Program-made: the position numbers and the translations under genes
Notes under the pieces: generated by a model
The model's database searches: none
Told to the model about the DNA's origin: nothing
What the model saw: the letters and a program-made list of their open reading frames with translations, nothing else
In this document: piece after piece, positions 34,433-43,505 of the stretch
Layout: the number at the start of each line of letters is the position of its first letter
Position numbering within the stretch: the stretch's first letter is position 1
NCBI GenBank assembly: GCA_012719955.1
Contig: JAAXZI010000008.1
Location: forward strand, 1 to 64,000
Direction: 5' to 3'
DNA from: Phycisphaerae bacterium
Lineage (GTDB): Bacteria; Planctomycetota; Phycisphaerae; UBA1845; PWPN01
DNA length: 64,000 bases

Positions 34433-37400
34433 TCATGCCGGGCTCAGCAGGAGCGTTGCGATCTCGTGCGGGCCAAGCTTGAGCCGCACCCGGCCTTCGG
34501 AGCTCATGGGTACGCGGCGGGCGGTCCGTTCGAGCAGATCGCAGCGCCAAAGCTGATCGCCACGGCGCGCGGCGGGCAGCGTGATGCGGGCCTCGGTCGG
34601 GTCCAGCAGCGAGTTCCACAGACGCAACACGTAACCGGGTTGGAAGTCCGCCGGCTTGAGGGTGACAAGCTGAACAGCGGGCGACTCAATCTGCAACAGC
34701 GATCCGGCGGGCACGGCCGGTCGGCACGGCAGAACCGTCGCCAGCAGCGGGCGGAAGTACTCCATCCCCCCCTTGGCCAGGCCGCCGTCCCAACCATCGT
34801 TGCCGGTCGGATGGAGCACGAAATTGAAGGAGAAATCGCCCCCCTGCCACTGGGCGAAGTTCGTTCCCCAGCAGTTGTTAAAGAGCGTGGCGTAGAGCGT
34901 GGCGCTGACGTCATCGCCGCGTTCTTTGTAGAGGTAAGCGCCCGGCGCGGCGAAGGAGACCAGCGGAGTATCGAGCGGGTAGAAGTTCATGCCGACGTGG
35001 TCGTCCTCGACGCGCACGCCGTGATGGACGGCCATGTGGGCGGCGTTCACGCCGCGAACCAGGTCAACGGCCGGCGTGGTCAGGTGGGCAATACGATCCA
35101 CCAGGATGTGAGGCTGGTTGATGGCGAATGGGAAGAAGGCATAGCCGGCCTCCGCGGCGTAGGTGGGCGTTTTGGCAAAGAGCCGCAGGTTGACGTGAAG
35201 CTCCGGCCGGTTGTGGTAGAGGGTATAGGTAAGCTGATATCGGCGTGCATCTCCGGCACGACGGCCCCGCGGGCGGCGTGGCGGAATGGGCGCCTGCAGC
35301 ACGACGCGCGCGTATAAGGGGGTGATCTCGGGATGAACGCGGGCCGGCCCGCCGGGCAATGGACCGAACTGCCGCACCCGGTCATAGTCACGACGGTGGA
35401 AAAGACCCTCGGTGTAGTGCGCCGCGTTCGTGTGGACCTGGCGGGCGAAGGATTTGAGACGCTCGCCGCCGGGCATTTCATAGAGGTAAGCGCCGGTCGG
35501 ATACTCCGCGGTGCCCGAACACCACTGGATGGAGTGCCGCCGGTCGTGCCAGCGGGCCAGCCCGCCGCTGGCGTGGAACTGGAGCGTGTATTCCGCGGTG
35601 TGCAGCGCGAGGTTGCGATCTTCCCAGTCCGCGGGCCGGCCGGGACGGCTGCGCTGGACCACGGGGCGCGGCTCGAGAATCAGGTAGCCGCAGGCCGGCA
35701 CGGTAGGGACGATGGCAACAATGCCGTCGGCAGTGCGTTCGTAGGGAACCAGTCCGCCGGTAGTGGAATCCACCAGTTCGAATTCACCGCGCGGTAAGGC
35801 GACATCGGCCAGATGCACGATACCGCCGCGCGGCCAGGAGAGGGTGTTGAACACGGCGATGCACGTGGCCGCAGACTTGGTGCGGGCGGCGTTGCTACCG
35901 GCCAGGGCCGGCCACGGAGCCAATGGCCGGTCATCTCCGTTTCGGCCGGTATCCGTCCGGCGGTTACCGGCTGCTGATTGCCCGGCCGCCAGATGCTCGC
36001 CATAGGCGGCGAGCGCTGCGGATTCGGCGCGACCGGCGCACTCGTGCGCCGTCTGGGCGAAGTGGGCCTTGTCCTGCCAGGACGCCACCCAGCGGTCCGC
36101 CGGCGGCCGGGGGTTCTGGCCGGCAAAAGCTCTGGCCGTATACAGGTTGCCGCGCGGCAGCGCCCGGCGGGCATCGCTGGCGTGATCACCCCAGGTGTGC
36201 TCCGTGTAGAGGGCGAGGTTTTCGAGGCCGGCGCGTACCTCCCGGCGGTTTGCCTCCGAGACGCTCTTTTCAGAGGCCCAGGCGGCGAGTGCGGCCAGGG
36301 TCTCGGCGGAAATGAGGCGATCCTTGGCCCGCCGGGCCAGAGCGGTAGTGCGGGCCTGGCTGGCGATGCCGTAGATCCACCAGTCCGTCAGCTCCTTGTC
36401 AACGGTCGGCAGCTCTTTGCCATGCTGATGTACGAAGGCGTCGGCAAAGTCCTCCAGCCGGCCGGTGTGGCAGACGGGGGCGTCAAAGTGCTTTTCGATC
36501 CAGTCGATCTGCTCGATGGTTTCGAGGCCGGGAGGACCTTCGTTGTCGCCGGTGATGCGGACGGCCGGCCATTCCGCGTAGGGCCAGCTCTCCGGCGGCA
36601 GCAGCGGCGTGCCGTAGCTCTCGTGGTAGTGCACCAGCAGGCGGGCCCCGTTGGGGAACTTCCACCAGAACAGGGGCGGCACGGCCGGCGGGCGCGACTC
36701 AGGGTTGGTGTTGATCTGGAAGAACGTGCCCCCGGCGGCCGCGAAGGCCATGCCCAGTGATGCGGTGTGAGCAGGCACGTCGGTCATGCGCGCAGCGCGG
36801 GGGACGGGCACGCCGTAGCGTTCGGCCAGCCGGCGGGCGGCGTAGAGGCTCCGGCACATCTCTTCGAAGCCGAAGAACTCGCTGTGGGTGGTGAACGGCA
36901 TCAGGCCCCAGACCACGTTCCCTTCGCGGATGTGGCGTTCAAAGCGTTCCAGAAGCGACGGCTTAACCGCTTTGGGATCGAGGCATTTTTCCGCCAGCCA
37001 GGTGGACAGCGTCCAGACGAATCGCCGGCCGGGCGGACGGGCCGCGGTGGCGTCGAGGTTATCGAGCAGGCGTTCCATGTAGGTGGTCTGGTACAGGCGG
37101 ACGACCTCGTTGAGCCGGTGGGTGTAGCCCAAATCGAGGTGCGTCTTAAAGATAACGTGGGCGCGCACGGGATTGGCGGGCTTGAGGGTCAGCTCCGATC
37201 GGAAGGTGGCGCCCAGCGGGGTTTTCCAGACGGCACGGCAGCGCAAGGGGCGCTCCGGACGCGGGATGAGCCACAGGTAGGTGGCCGAGCCTTCCTGCCC
37301 GCAATCGGGATAAGGATAGCGGAGCAGATCCACCGGCCGGGCGGAGAGCTTGCGCGAACCGGCCATCAGGGTCAACTCGCCGCCGGAACCCAGAACGGTC

Positions 37401-37492
37401 GGGCAGCTCAACCCGACAGCCTGCATCCAGCGACCGGCCTGCTTGCGCAGAAAGGGAGTCCAGACGAGTCGAAAAGTATCGGCTATTGGCAT
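34433..37492 (-). CDS. GH38-like glycoside hydrolase (DUF5054-type)
   Basis: 1019 residues, no clear signal peptide. Residues ~110-400 show the GH38 catalytic-domain pattern: VIFKTHLDLGYTH supplies the HxD zinc motif; FVWTLSTWLAE follows; RAARMTDVPAHTASLGMA fits the region of the nucleophile Asp; and a late EHTWGDHASD carries a further His. The C-terminal ~450 residues are beta-rich, as in alpha-mannosidases. Related to alpha-mannosidases, but closer in style to the DUF5054 subgroup of unknown specificity. It lies downstream of the aldolase gene on the same strand, separated by repeat arrays. Confidence 0.8.
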   Translation of the reverse strand: MPIADTFRLVWTPFLRKQAGRWMQAVGLSCPTVLGSGGELTLMAGSRKLSARPVDLLRYPYPDCGQEGSATYLWLIPRPERPLRCRAVWKTPLGATFRSELTLKPANPVRAHVIFKTHLDLGYTHRLNEVVRLYQTTYMERLLDNLDATAARPPGRRFVWTLSTWLAEKCLDPKAVKPSLLERFERHIREGNVVWGLMPFTTHSEFFGFEEMCRSLYAARRLAERYGVPVPRAARMTDVPAHTASLGMAFAAAGGTFFQINTNPESRPPAVPPLFWWKFPNGARLLVHYHESYGTPLLPPESWPYAEWPAVRITGDNEGPPGLETIEQIDWIEKHFDAPVCHTGRLEDFADAFVHQHGKELPTVDKELTDWWIYGIASQARTTALARRAKDRLISAETLAALAAWASEKSVSEANRREVRAGLENLALYTEHTWGDHASDARRALPRGNLYTARAFAGQNPRPPADRWVASWQDKAHFAQTAHECAGRAESAALAAYGEHLAAGQSAAGNRRTDTGRNGDDRPLAPWPALAGSNAARTKSAATCIAVFNTLSWPRGGIVHLADVALPRGEFELVDSTTGGLVPYERTADGIVAIVPTVPACGYLILEPRPVVQRSRPGRPADWEDRNLALHTAEYTLQFHASGGLARWHDRRHSIQWCSGTAEYPTGAYLYEMPGGERLKSFARQVHTNAAHYTEGLFHRRDYDRVRQFGPLPGGPARVHPEITPLYARVVLQAPIPPRRPRGRRAGDARRYQLTYTLYHNRPELHVNLRLFAKTPTYAAEAGYAFFPFAINQPHILVDRIAHLTTPAVDLVRGVNAAHMAVHHGVRVEDDHVGMNFYPLDTPLVSFAAPGAYLYKERGDDVSATLYATLFNNCWGTNFAQWQGGDFSFNFVLHPTGNDGWDGGLAKGGMEYFRPLLATVLPCRPAVPAGSLLQIESPAVQLVTLKPADFQPGYVLRLWNSLLDPTEARITLPAARRGDQLWRCDLLERTARRVPMSSEGRVRLKLGPHEIATLLLSPA

Positions 37493-37535
37493 GGGGCAGG
37501 ATTCTCTTCAATCCGGGGGCGGGCTGCAAGGGCTG

Positions 37536-37596
37536 GGGAAGGTGAGAAACGTGGGAATGTGGGAACGTGAGAAGGTGAGAAAGTGAGAACGGGGCA
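37536..37596. repeat. Degenerate 8-bp array (unit GTGRGAAN)
   Basis: Units GTGAGAAAC (9 bp), GTGGGAAT, GTGGGAAC, GTGAGAAG, GTGAGAAA and GTGAGAAC. Lies just upstream of the glycosidase start, in the gap between two minus-strand genes. Confidence 0.8.
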
Positions 37597-37698
37597 TGGT
37601 AGCGAGCACGCCGGCGGCCGAAGTGGCGAGCGCGCTCCCGCGGCCAGCCGGGTACAACATGACCGTGCGCGACGGTGAGACCGCAAAGAGCCCCATGG

Positions 37699-37918
37699 GG
37701 GTACCACGGCCCCCGATCCGTACTGAACGCCCCGAACCTCCTGTGTGCCACGGCTCTCGAGCCGTGCTTGAACCACCCTACCGCTTGTGTACCACAGCCC
37801 TTGAACCGTGCTTGAACTACCCGAACGCCTGTATGCCACGGCTCTCGAGCCGTGTTTGAACCACCCGGACGCTTGTGTGCCACGGCTCTCGATCCGTGCC
37901 GGAACAGCTCCGGTATTC
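37699..37918. repeat. Five tandem 44-bp hairpin units (family D)
   Basis: Units start at about 37699, 37743, 37787, 37831 and 37875, exactly 44 bp apart. Most carry the palindrome CACGGCTCTCGAGCCGTG or a decayed form, followed by CTTGAACCACCC. Single or paired relatives are at 39011-39062 and 43391-43476. There is no gene in this gap (37493-37957). Confidence 0.85.
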
Positions 37919-37957
37919 CGCCCTGCTCACGAACCGTGGCACACACGCCGGGGCGGT

Positions 37958-38854
37958 CTATTCGACGGACGCCAGGCGGACGATGATGTCCGTCTCCTCG
38001 TCGGTGATCCCGGCCATATCGCACAGCGGCGGACGCGGCAGGCCGCAGTCCAGGCCCTGGCGCTTGAGCACCAGTTTCAGGCGGGTGAAATAGCGACTGT
38101 CGCGCATGCGGGCGATCAGCTCCGCGCAGCGCAGCATCAGCCGCTCGGCCCCGGCCCGGTCGCCGGCTTCATAGGTGGTCATAACCTTCCGCCACAGCGG
38201 CAAGGCGAAGTTGTAGGAACTGCCGATGGCCGCATCCGCCCCTGAGACCTTGCTGGCCAGATAGCATTCGTCGCAGCCGGAGAAGATGTTAAAGCCCGGT
38301 CCGGCCACCACCCGCAGGACAGACAATTGGTAGGAATCGGGGTTGGTGAATTTCACCCCCGCCAGCGTGGGGATCCGCCGGATCTGCTCGAACCAGGCGG
38401 CGATCTGGCCGTAGGTCCCGCCGATGTCGGTCATCACGTAGGCGTAGAAGGGCAGGTCGGCCTCCCGGCTGAGGCCGGCCCAATAATCGGCCACCTGGGC
38501 GTCGCCGTACGGGAAAAACAGCGGGCGGATGGAGCTGATGGCGTCGGCGCCGCACTTCCGGGCATGGCGGGCGAGCTCCAGCGCGGCCGTCGGCGAGCCG
38601 TGCCCCACCTGCACGATGACCGGGATCTGCCCGGCCACCTCGCTGATGACAAATTCGGCCAGCCGCTTGCGCTCATCAATGCTCAGCAGTGGGGCCTCGC
38701 CGGTCGATCCGCACAGGTAGATGCCACCCGCGCCCTGTTCGAGGTAACGGGCAATCAGTCGCCGGGCGGCGTCGAGGTTAAGCTGATCGTCAGCATCAAA
38801 GGGGGTCACCATGGCCGGCCAGATGCCGGTGAACGGGGGTTGGTGTCGAGGCAT
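37958..38854 (-). CDS. DapA/NanA-superfamily aldolase-lyase
   Basis: 298 residues, TIM barrel, cytoplasmic. Seen: GGIYLCGSTGEAPLLS with GSTGE at 49-53; Tyr139 in PFYAYVMT at the usual proton-relay tyrosine position; and Schiff-base Lys168 in LAGVKFTNPD. The GSTGE spelling and length are closer to N-acetylneuraminate-lyase-like members than to true DapA. The substrate is unproven; a sugar-acid aldolase would fit the neighbouring glycosidase. It is probably the first gene of a minus-strand pair with the GH38-like gene. Confidence 0.83.
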   Translation of the reverse strand: MPRHQPPFTGIWPAMVTPFDADDQLNLDAARRLIARYLEQGAGGIYLCGSTGEAPLLSIDERKRLAEFVISEVAGQIPVIVQVGHGSPTAALELARHARKCGADAISSIRPLFFPYGDAQVADYWAGLSREADLPFYAYVMTDIGGTYGQIAAWFEQIRRIPTLAGVKFTNPDSYQLSVLRVVAGPGFNIFSGCDECYLASKVSGADAAIGSSYNFALPLWRKVMTTYEAGDRAGAERLMLRCAELIARMRDSRYFTRLKLVLKRQGLDCGLPRPPLCDMAGITDEETDIIVRLASVE

Positions 38855-39010
38855 GTGCTTCTCCTGGCAATTCGGTTCAATCCCAGTATCATATCCGGCC
38901 TGAGCAAAATATGGAGAGGTAGAGGGTGTTAGAGGCTGTCCCCTGAGCTGGCAACGCGTCAGTCACCGGCAGGCCGTTGGCGGCGTTTGGGACAGCGGCA
39001 GATGCGGTCC

Positions 39011-39062
39011 AGCACTGCTTAAGCGCAGTGGCACACAACACTGCTCACGGGCGGTGGCACAT
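39011..39062. repeat. Family-D hairpin pair
   Basis: Two units: CACTGCTTAAGCGCAGTGGC followed by ACACAA, then CACTGCTCACGGGCGGTGGC followed by ACATT. It lies upstream of the creatininase-family gene. Confidence 0.65.
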
Positions 39063-39114
39063 TCTGCTCGTGAGGTCACAGTTTTCATCTTGATACCAAG
39101 CAGGAGACGCGCCC

Positions 39115-39915
39115 GTGCAGAACGAGGTCCAATACGAGCGAATGCTGCCCCGCCAGATCGTCGCCGCCCGGGAGGCCTGCCCGGTGGTCTACATCCCCAT
39201 CGGCACCATCGAATGGCATGGACCGCACAACCCACTGGGCACCGATGCGCTGCTGGCCCATGCGCTGGCGGTCCGGTGCGCCAAGGCAGCCGGCGGGCTG
39301 GCCTTTCCGCCGCTCTGGTACGGCGAGAGCCGGGAGGAAGGCCTCATGGATGCCAACGGCGCCGAGCGCGAGGGGATCTGGCAGGCCATGAACCTGCCGG
39401 CGTCCAACTTCGCCCCCGGGTACATGCGGTTCAGCCCGCAAGAGCAGGTGGCAAGCTACAATCACCTGCTGCTGCACTGTCTCCTGCAGGCGCAGAGTCT
39501 GGGCTTCAAGGTGGCGACTTTCGTGGCCGGCCATTACCCGCTCATCGACCACGCCCGGGCGGCCTGTTCCCTCTTTCATCAGGCCCGCTTCAACAACCGC
39601 CGGGCGCGAATGATCACCTGGGCGTTCACCGGGCATGAGCTGGTGCGCGACGTGTATCCCGAAGGCGGCGACCACGCGGGCTTCTGGGAGACCAGCCTGA
39701 TGCTGGCCCTGTGTCCGGGCCTGACGGATATGAACGAGCTGCCGGCCGACCCGCAACAGCGGCCGGTCTCGGTGATCACCGCCGAGCCGGTGCGCAACGC
39801 CTCCGCCGAATACGGCGAGAAGGCCGTCGCCCTCATCGTGGAGCGGGCCACCAAGCGCGTCCTCGACCGTTTGCACAACCCCCAGGCCTACTACGAGCAT
39901 GGGGTCAGGTTCTGA
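39115..39915 (+). CDS. Creatininase-family metal-dependent amidohydrolase
   Basis: 266 residues. Metal-binding pattern IPIGTIEWHGPHNPLGTDALL, with Glu33, His35 and Asp44 as expected ligands, and a second part VAGHYPLIDHARAA. The family includes creatininase and FAPy-deaminase-like enzymes that hydrolyse cyclic amides; specificity here is unknown. The GTG start follows an AGGAGA-type ribosome binding site. The TGA stop (39913-39915) lies in the terminal sequence of a family-A element, so the repeat defines the gene end. Confidence 0.87.
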   Translation: MQNEVQYERMLPRQIVAAREACPVVYIPIGTIEWHGPHNPLGTDALLAHALAVRCAKAAGGLAFPPLWYGESREEGLMDANGAEREGIWQAMNLPASNFAPGYMRFSPQEQVASYNHLLLHCLLQAQSLGFKVATFVAGHYPLIDHARAACSLFHQARFNNRRARMITWAFTGHELVRDVYPEGGDHAGFWETSLMLALCPGLTDMNELPADPQQRPVSVITAEPVRNASAEYGEKAVALIVERATKRVLDRLHNPQAYYEHGVRF

Positions 39916-40053
39916 TACGGATTCCAAATGAATCTTGTGCATTGGGTGCCCCACCTCTTCCAGAGGTGGGGGGCGCGAAGATTCAAGCGCTCAGCAGCGG
40001 GGTGCCTAACAACCAGGCAGGAACCTCCCGAGGTTTGCAACGGGAACCGTATG
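39914..40053 (-). repeat. Family-A element, inverted complete copy
   Basis: Reverse orientation relative to the copies at 26001, 28132 and 30559. Reads GATACGGATTCC at one end and GGGAACCGTATG at the other, with the CCACCTCTTCCAGAGGTGG palindrome and the GGCGCGAAGATTCAAGCGCT core. It overlaps the last two bases of the creatininase-family stop codon. Confidence 0.82.
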
Positions 40054-40103
40054 AGCGGTCAGCCCGGCGTCTGGCCCCGTGACAGGAACGACGGCGCCCG
40101 ATT

Positions 40104-40191
40104 GAGCCCGAAGCGCGAGCGAGGGACCGCTGACTGGGCTTCGCCGATCCCTCGCTTGCGCTTCGGGCTCAGGCTTGCGCTTCGGGCTCAG
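40104..40191. repeat. Family-E inverted repeat (GAGCCCGAAGCGCAAGCG type)
   Basis: GAGCCCGAAGCGCGAGCGAG (from 40104) is the inverted repeat of CTCGCTTGCGCTTCGGGCTC (to 40170), with a further GCTTGCGCTTCGGGCTCAG. A larger array is at 60837-61011. Confidence 0.8.
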
Positions 40192-40418
40192 ATTTGGTGC
40201 TGCTCCGCCCGGCCAAGCTGCAAGCCTGCCTTCTTGAAGGAATTATCGCAGAATTATTGGCCCTCCAGTTCTGGTCAGGCGCGTCTCCGGCGGCTATCCT
40301 CCCCTCGTAAGTTACGATATCTTGCAGAGTTCCGACAGTTCTGGTATGCTATTCTCGCACGGCGGTTTCCATGGACGGAAAACGGTCCGAGTCACGGACG
40401 ATGCCCCGGAGTCGTTCA
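40192..40418. other. Remainder of the 39916-40418 gap
   Basis: The ~500-bp gap holds the family-A and family-E repeats. The last 230 bp before the next gene show no gene; GGAG at 40408-40411 is the likely ribosome binding site. Confidence 0.4.
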
Positions 40419-41312
40419 ATGCGCTATCTGACAATCTACTCCTCCCTGTTGTTCATGGCCGGTCTGGGCTGTCAGATGAGCCCGGTTCCTCAAAAGATCA
40501 GCCACTGGCATGAGCGGGCTCAGCGGGAGGTTCCCGCCATCGAGAGTCTGGTGCAGCCCGGCGACATCGTCTTCCGGCTGAGCAATACCCAGTTGGCCGG
40601 CGGACTGGTGGACTTCAGCAAGACCATCGCCAAGACCACCGAAAGCTATCTCTCCCATGCCGCCCTCGTGTACCACGTGGGGCCGGACGGGGCCATGATC
40701 GTGGACGTCACCCCCAACGGCGTTGAGCGGCGCTATCTGGTCGACTGGTACGTGCAAGGCACCAAGAATTTCTGCGTCAAGCGGCTCAAGCCGGAGTACC
40801 GGTTCCTCATCCCTCAGGTACTGGCCGAGTTGGATAAGCTGATAGCCAGGGACGTGCTCTACGATGACAAGTTCGTCCCCGATGACGACCGTTTCTACTG
40901 CACGGAGCTGGTCGATCACTGCTTCCGGGTGCTGGGCTACCCGTTGGCCCCGCGCATCCGGATCAAGGATTTCCCCAAGTACAACCTCGTGATGCACACC
41001 GGCATCCTGATCGGCGGCATCGACAACCGCAATCTCGCGGTCATCGCCGGCAACGAGCGCATCGGCCTGTTCTCCTCGCCTATGCTGGAGACGGTCATCG
41101 ACTTCCGCGGGCGCAGCCCCGAGGAGATCGAGCGCCTGCTGCCGCCCACCCATCTGGTAAGAAGGTCCTTCCGGGGCGGCGCTGCCGGCTCGTCAGTATG
41201 GCCAGCCACGAACCAGCACGGCTACCCGCGACCCGCCTATGCCCCTTCGTTTGAAGAGGAAGTGCCCGAGCAGTCGGCGGATGCGAGCTCCAACGGGAAA
41301 ACGGCCGGCTGA
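40419..41312 (+). CDS. YiiX/YebB-like NlpC/P60-superfamily hydrolase
   Basis: 297 residues. Likely permuted papain-like fold: VQPGDIVFRLSN, His80 in SYLSHAALVYH, and Cys161 in RFYCTELVDHCF. The His-before-Cys order fits the YiiX/YebB group. Such enzymes act on amide or ester bonds of peptidoglycan or lipids; the substrate here is unknown. A hydrophobic N terminus with AGLGC suggests export, perhaps as a lipoprotein, though the lipobox is weak. ATG 40419 has GGAG 7 nt upstream; in-frame ATGs at 40371 and 40401 would lengthen the leader. The last ~50 residues are low-complexity. Confidence 0.82.
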   Translation: MRYLTIYSSLLFMAGLGCQMSPVPQKISHWHERAQREVPAIESLVQPGDIVFRLSNTQLAGGLVDFSKTIAKTTESYLSHAALVYHVGPDGAMIVDVTPNGVERRYLVDWYVQGTKNFCVKRLKPEYRFLIPQVLAELDKLIARDVLYDDKFVPDDDRFYCTELVDHCFRVLGYPLAPRIRIKDFPKYNLVMHTGILIGGIDNRNLAVIAGNERIGLFSSPMLETVIDFRGRSPEEIERLLPPTHLVRRSFRGGAAGSSVWPATNQHGYPRPAYAPSFEEEVPEQSADASSNGKTAG

Positions 41313-41552
41313 TGGCTCTTATCTGTTGATGGCTTCCCAGGTTGCGTGCGGCTCAGCGGCGCTGCCTCTGCGCCTACGCGCGAGACTTCCGCTGAATCTA
41401 CCCACCTGCGCAATCCGCCCGCGTCCGGATTTTGCTACACAGGACCCGGAATCCACCGACCGGTAACAAACTGGTAACATGATGGCTGTACCTTTCCAGT
41501 GGATCGTGCGCGAGATGCGATCCGGCAGCATTCTTTTCAAAAGGAGCCACTC

Positions 41553-43295
41553 ATGCCAAGGCACTGGATGGGTTCGGTTTTATCTCTCGCCCTGTTGATC
41601 GTCCCCGCGACGGCCGGGGCCCAGTCGGTCTCCGATCTGCTGGCCAAGGCCCTCTACCAGGAAAAGACCGCCGGCGATCTGGATGCCGCCATCAAGATCT
41701 ACCAGAGCATCATCGAGCAGGACAAGGTCAGCCGGCCGGCCGTCGCCCAGGCCCACTACCGCCTGGGCCTGTGCCTGGCCAGGAAGGGCGACGACGCCAA
41801 AGCGCGCGAAGCCTTTGAGACGGTCGTGAAGAATTATGCCGATCAGAAAACGCTCGCCGCCGAGGCACGCAAGGAGCTGGCCAAGCTGAAGGACACCGGC
41901 TCACCGCCGGTCGGCGTGACTGGCGCGGAGGCTCGACAGTTGCTCGACCCGCAGACCCGCCGGGACATCGCCGAGTTGGAGAAGGAGAGCGGCGCGTTCG
42001 GCGAGTTATTCCGATCGGGAAAGGAGGCCGAAAAGGTCTACATGGCTGCTCCGGAGGCAGAGAAGCATACCCTGTTTCAGCAGTGGATCAGAGAGCTCGA
42101 CTCAAGCGACGCCCCAACGCGGAGCCGGGCTATCATCGCCCTGGGTCTCATCCGCCATCGGCAAGCCGTGCGTCCTCTGATCGCCATCATCAAGGAGCCA
42201 ACCCAGAACAACCAGTTCAGGTGGCTGGCCGTGCGGGCCCTCGGCCAGATCGGCGATTCGGCGGCCGTGCCTGTGCTGATCGATCTGATCGACCACCACA
42301 ACTGGAACACCCAGGTCTGTGCGAAAGTGGCGCTGGCCGAGATCACCGGGGTGTACTTCGGTCAGGACAAGGACAAATGGCGAGCATGGTGGAAGGAGCG
42401 AAGCACTGCCGGCCGGTCCGGCGGCAACGGCCGGAACCCGTTGGCACCGGCCATTGTGCGCACCAGCCCAAAGGCCTTTGACGATGCCGTGCCGGCCACA
42501 CTCAGCGAGCTGACCGTCACCTTCGACCGCAGGATGATGGACAAGAGCTGGTCCTGGACCGGCGGGGGCGAGACCTTCCCCAAGAGGACGGGCGACATTC
42601 ACTATGACGCCTCTCTCACCACTTGCACCATGCCCGTGAAGCTCGAACCGGGAAAGGTCTACTGGGTGGGAATTAACTCTCCAAGTCACAAGAAATTCCA
42701 GACAGCGGCGCATGTACCCGCCCCGTGGTATGTGATCCTGTTCGCCACCGCCGACCAGGACGGCAAGCCCACACCCATCCCCGCCGAGATGCTGGAGAAA
42801 GCCAGGACCATCAACGCGGCCGCGGAGAAGGCCGCCAGCGACGCCCGGGCCGCGACGTCCAAGGCGCCGGTCGTCCTCCGCACCAGCCCCAGGGCCTTGG
42901 ATGGCGCCGTGCCGGCCACACTCAAGGAACTGACCGTCACCTTCGACCGCAAGATGATGGACAAGAGCTGGTCCTGGACCGGCGGCGGGGAGACGTATCC
43001 CAAGACCACCGGTCGACCGTCCTACGATGCGGCCAGGACCACGTGCAAGCTGCCGGTGGAGCTGGAGCCCGGGAAGGTCTACTGGGTAGGTGTCAACGCG
43101 GCCAGTCACCACAACTTCAAATCAGCGGAGGGCGTACCGGCGCCGTGGTACGTGATCCTGTTCGCGACAGCGGACAAGGACGGCAAGCCCACGCCCATCC
43201 CCGCGGATATGCTGGCGCGAGCCAGCGCCATCAACGCGGCGCACCAGTCCCCCGCGGGTGTGGCCAGCGCGCCGGCCAGTGAGACGTCGCGGTAG
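41553..43295 (+). CDS. Secreted TPR/HEAT protein with two SbsA-type Ig-like domains
   Basis: 580 residues. Signal peptide 1-22 (LSLALLIVPATAGAQ); TPR-like helices about 25-110 (AHYRLGLCLARKGDDAKAREAFETV); HEAT-like repeats about 165-265 (RAIIALGLIRHRQAVRPLIAIIK, AVRALGQIGDSAAVPVLIDLI); then two copies of a ~130-residue Ig-like domain with LTVTFDRKMMDKSWSWTGGG and the Ca-site-like end FATADKDGKPTPIP. AAGGAG lies 6 nt before ATG. Probably periplasmic or surface-located, as a scaffold or adhesion factor. No enzyme motif is seen. Confidence 0.75.
   Translation: MPRHWMGSVLSLALLIVPATAGAQSVSDLLAKALYQEKTAGDLDAAIKIYQSIIEQDKVSRPAVAQAHYRLGLCLARKGDDAKAREAFETVVKNYADQKTLAAEARKELAKLKDTGSPPVGVTGAEARQLLDPQTRRDIAELEKESGAFGELFRSGKEAEKVYMAAPEAEKHTLFQQWIRELDSSDAPTRSRAIIALGLIRHRQAVRPLIAIIKEPTQNNQFRWLAVRALGQIGDSAAVPVLIDLIDHHNWNTQVCAKVALAEITGVYFGQDKDKWRAWWKERSTAGRSGGNGRNPLAPAIVRTSPKAFDDAVPATLSELTVTFDRRMMDKSWSWTGGGETFPKRTGDIHYDASLTTCTMPVKLEPGKVYWVGINSPSHKKFQTAAHVPAPWYVILFATADQDGKPTPIPAEMLEKARTINAAAEKAASDARAATSKAPVVLRTSPRALDGAVPATLKELTVTFDRKMMDKSWSWTGGGETYPKTTGRPSYDAARTTCKLPVELEPGKVYWVGVNAASHHNFKSAEGVPAPWYVILFATADKDGKPTPIPADMLARASAINAAHQSPAGVASAPASETSR
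42452..43258 (+). repeat. Internal 420-bp tandem duplication
   Basis: The two Ig-like domain copies are offset by exactly 420 bp (140 codons). Long identical stretches, for example around 42526-42585 and 42946-43005, point to a fairly recent duplication or gene conversion. Confidence 0.85.
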
Positions 43296-43390
43296 AATGT
43301 TGTTGACGCCCCGGCTGCCGAGCAATTGCCCTGGCAGTCGGGCGGCGGCCGGTGTGGTGGGCCACCGTTTGTGGGCCATGACTATCCAGT

Positions 43391-43476
43391 TGTGTGCCAC
43401 TGCTCTTGAGCAGTGGCGGAGATAAATAGAGCTCCCCAGACCACGGCTCAAGAGCCGTGACACACAGCCGTGGCAT
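43391..43476. repeat. Family-D hairpins
   Basis: CCACTGCTC-TTGA-GCAGTGG, then CCACGGCTC-AA-GAGCCGTG followed by ACACACAGCCGTGG. It lies between the Ig-like protein gene and the histidine kinase gene. Confidence 0.7.
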
Positions 43477-43505
43477 ACAGCGTGTCGGCGGCACGGGGAC
43501 ATACG

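Noticed and set aside
37699-37918. Tandem repeats as a CRISPR array
   Set aside because: The units are contiguous 44-bp copies with no unique spacers, and no cas genes are nearby. The heptamer arrays and the TSP3 coding repeat fail the same test.
39914-40053. Family-A element as a rho-independent terminator
   Set aside because: It contains hairpins but no T-run, occurs both 5' and 3' of genes, and has conserved inverted ends, which fits a mobile or REP-like element better.
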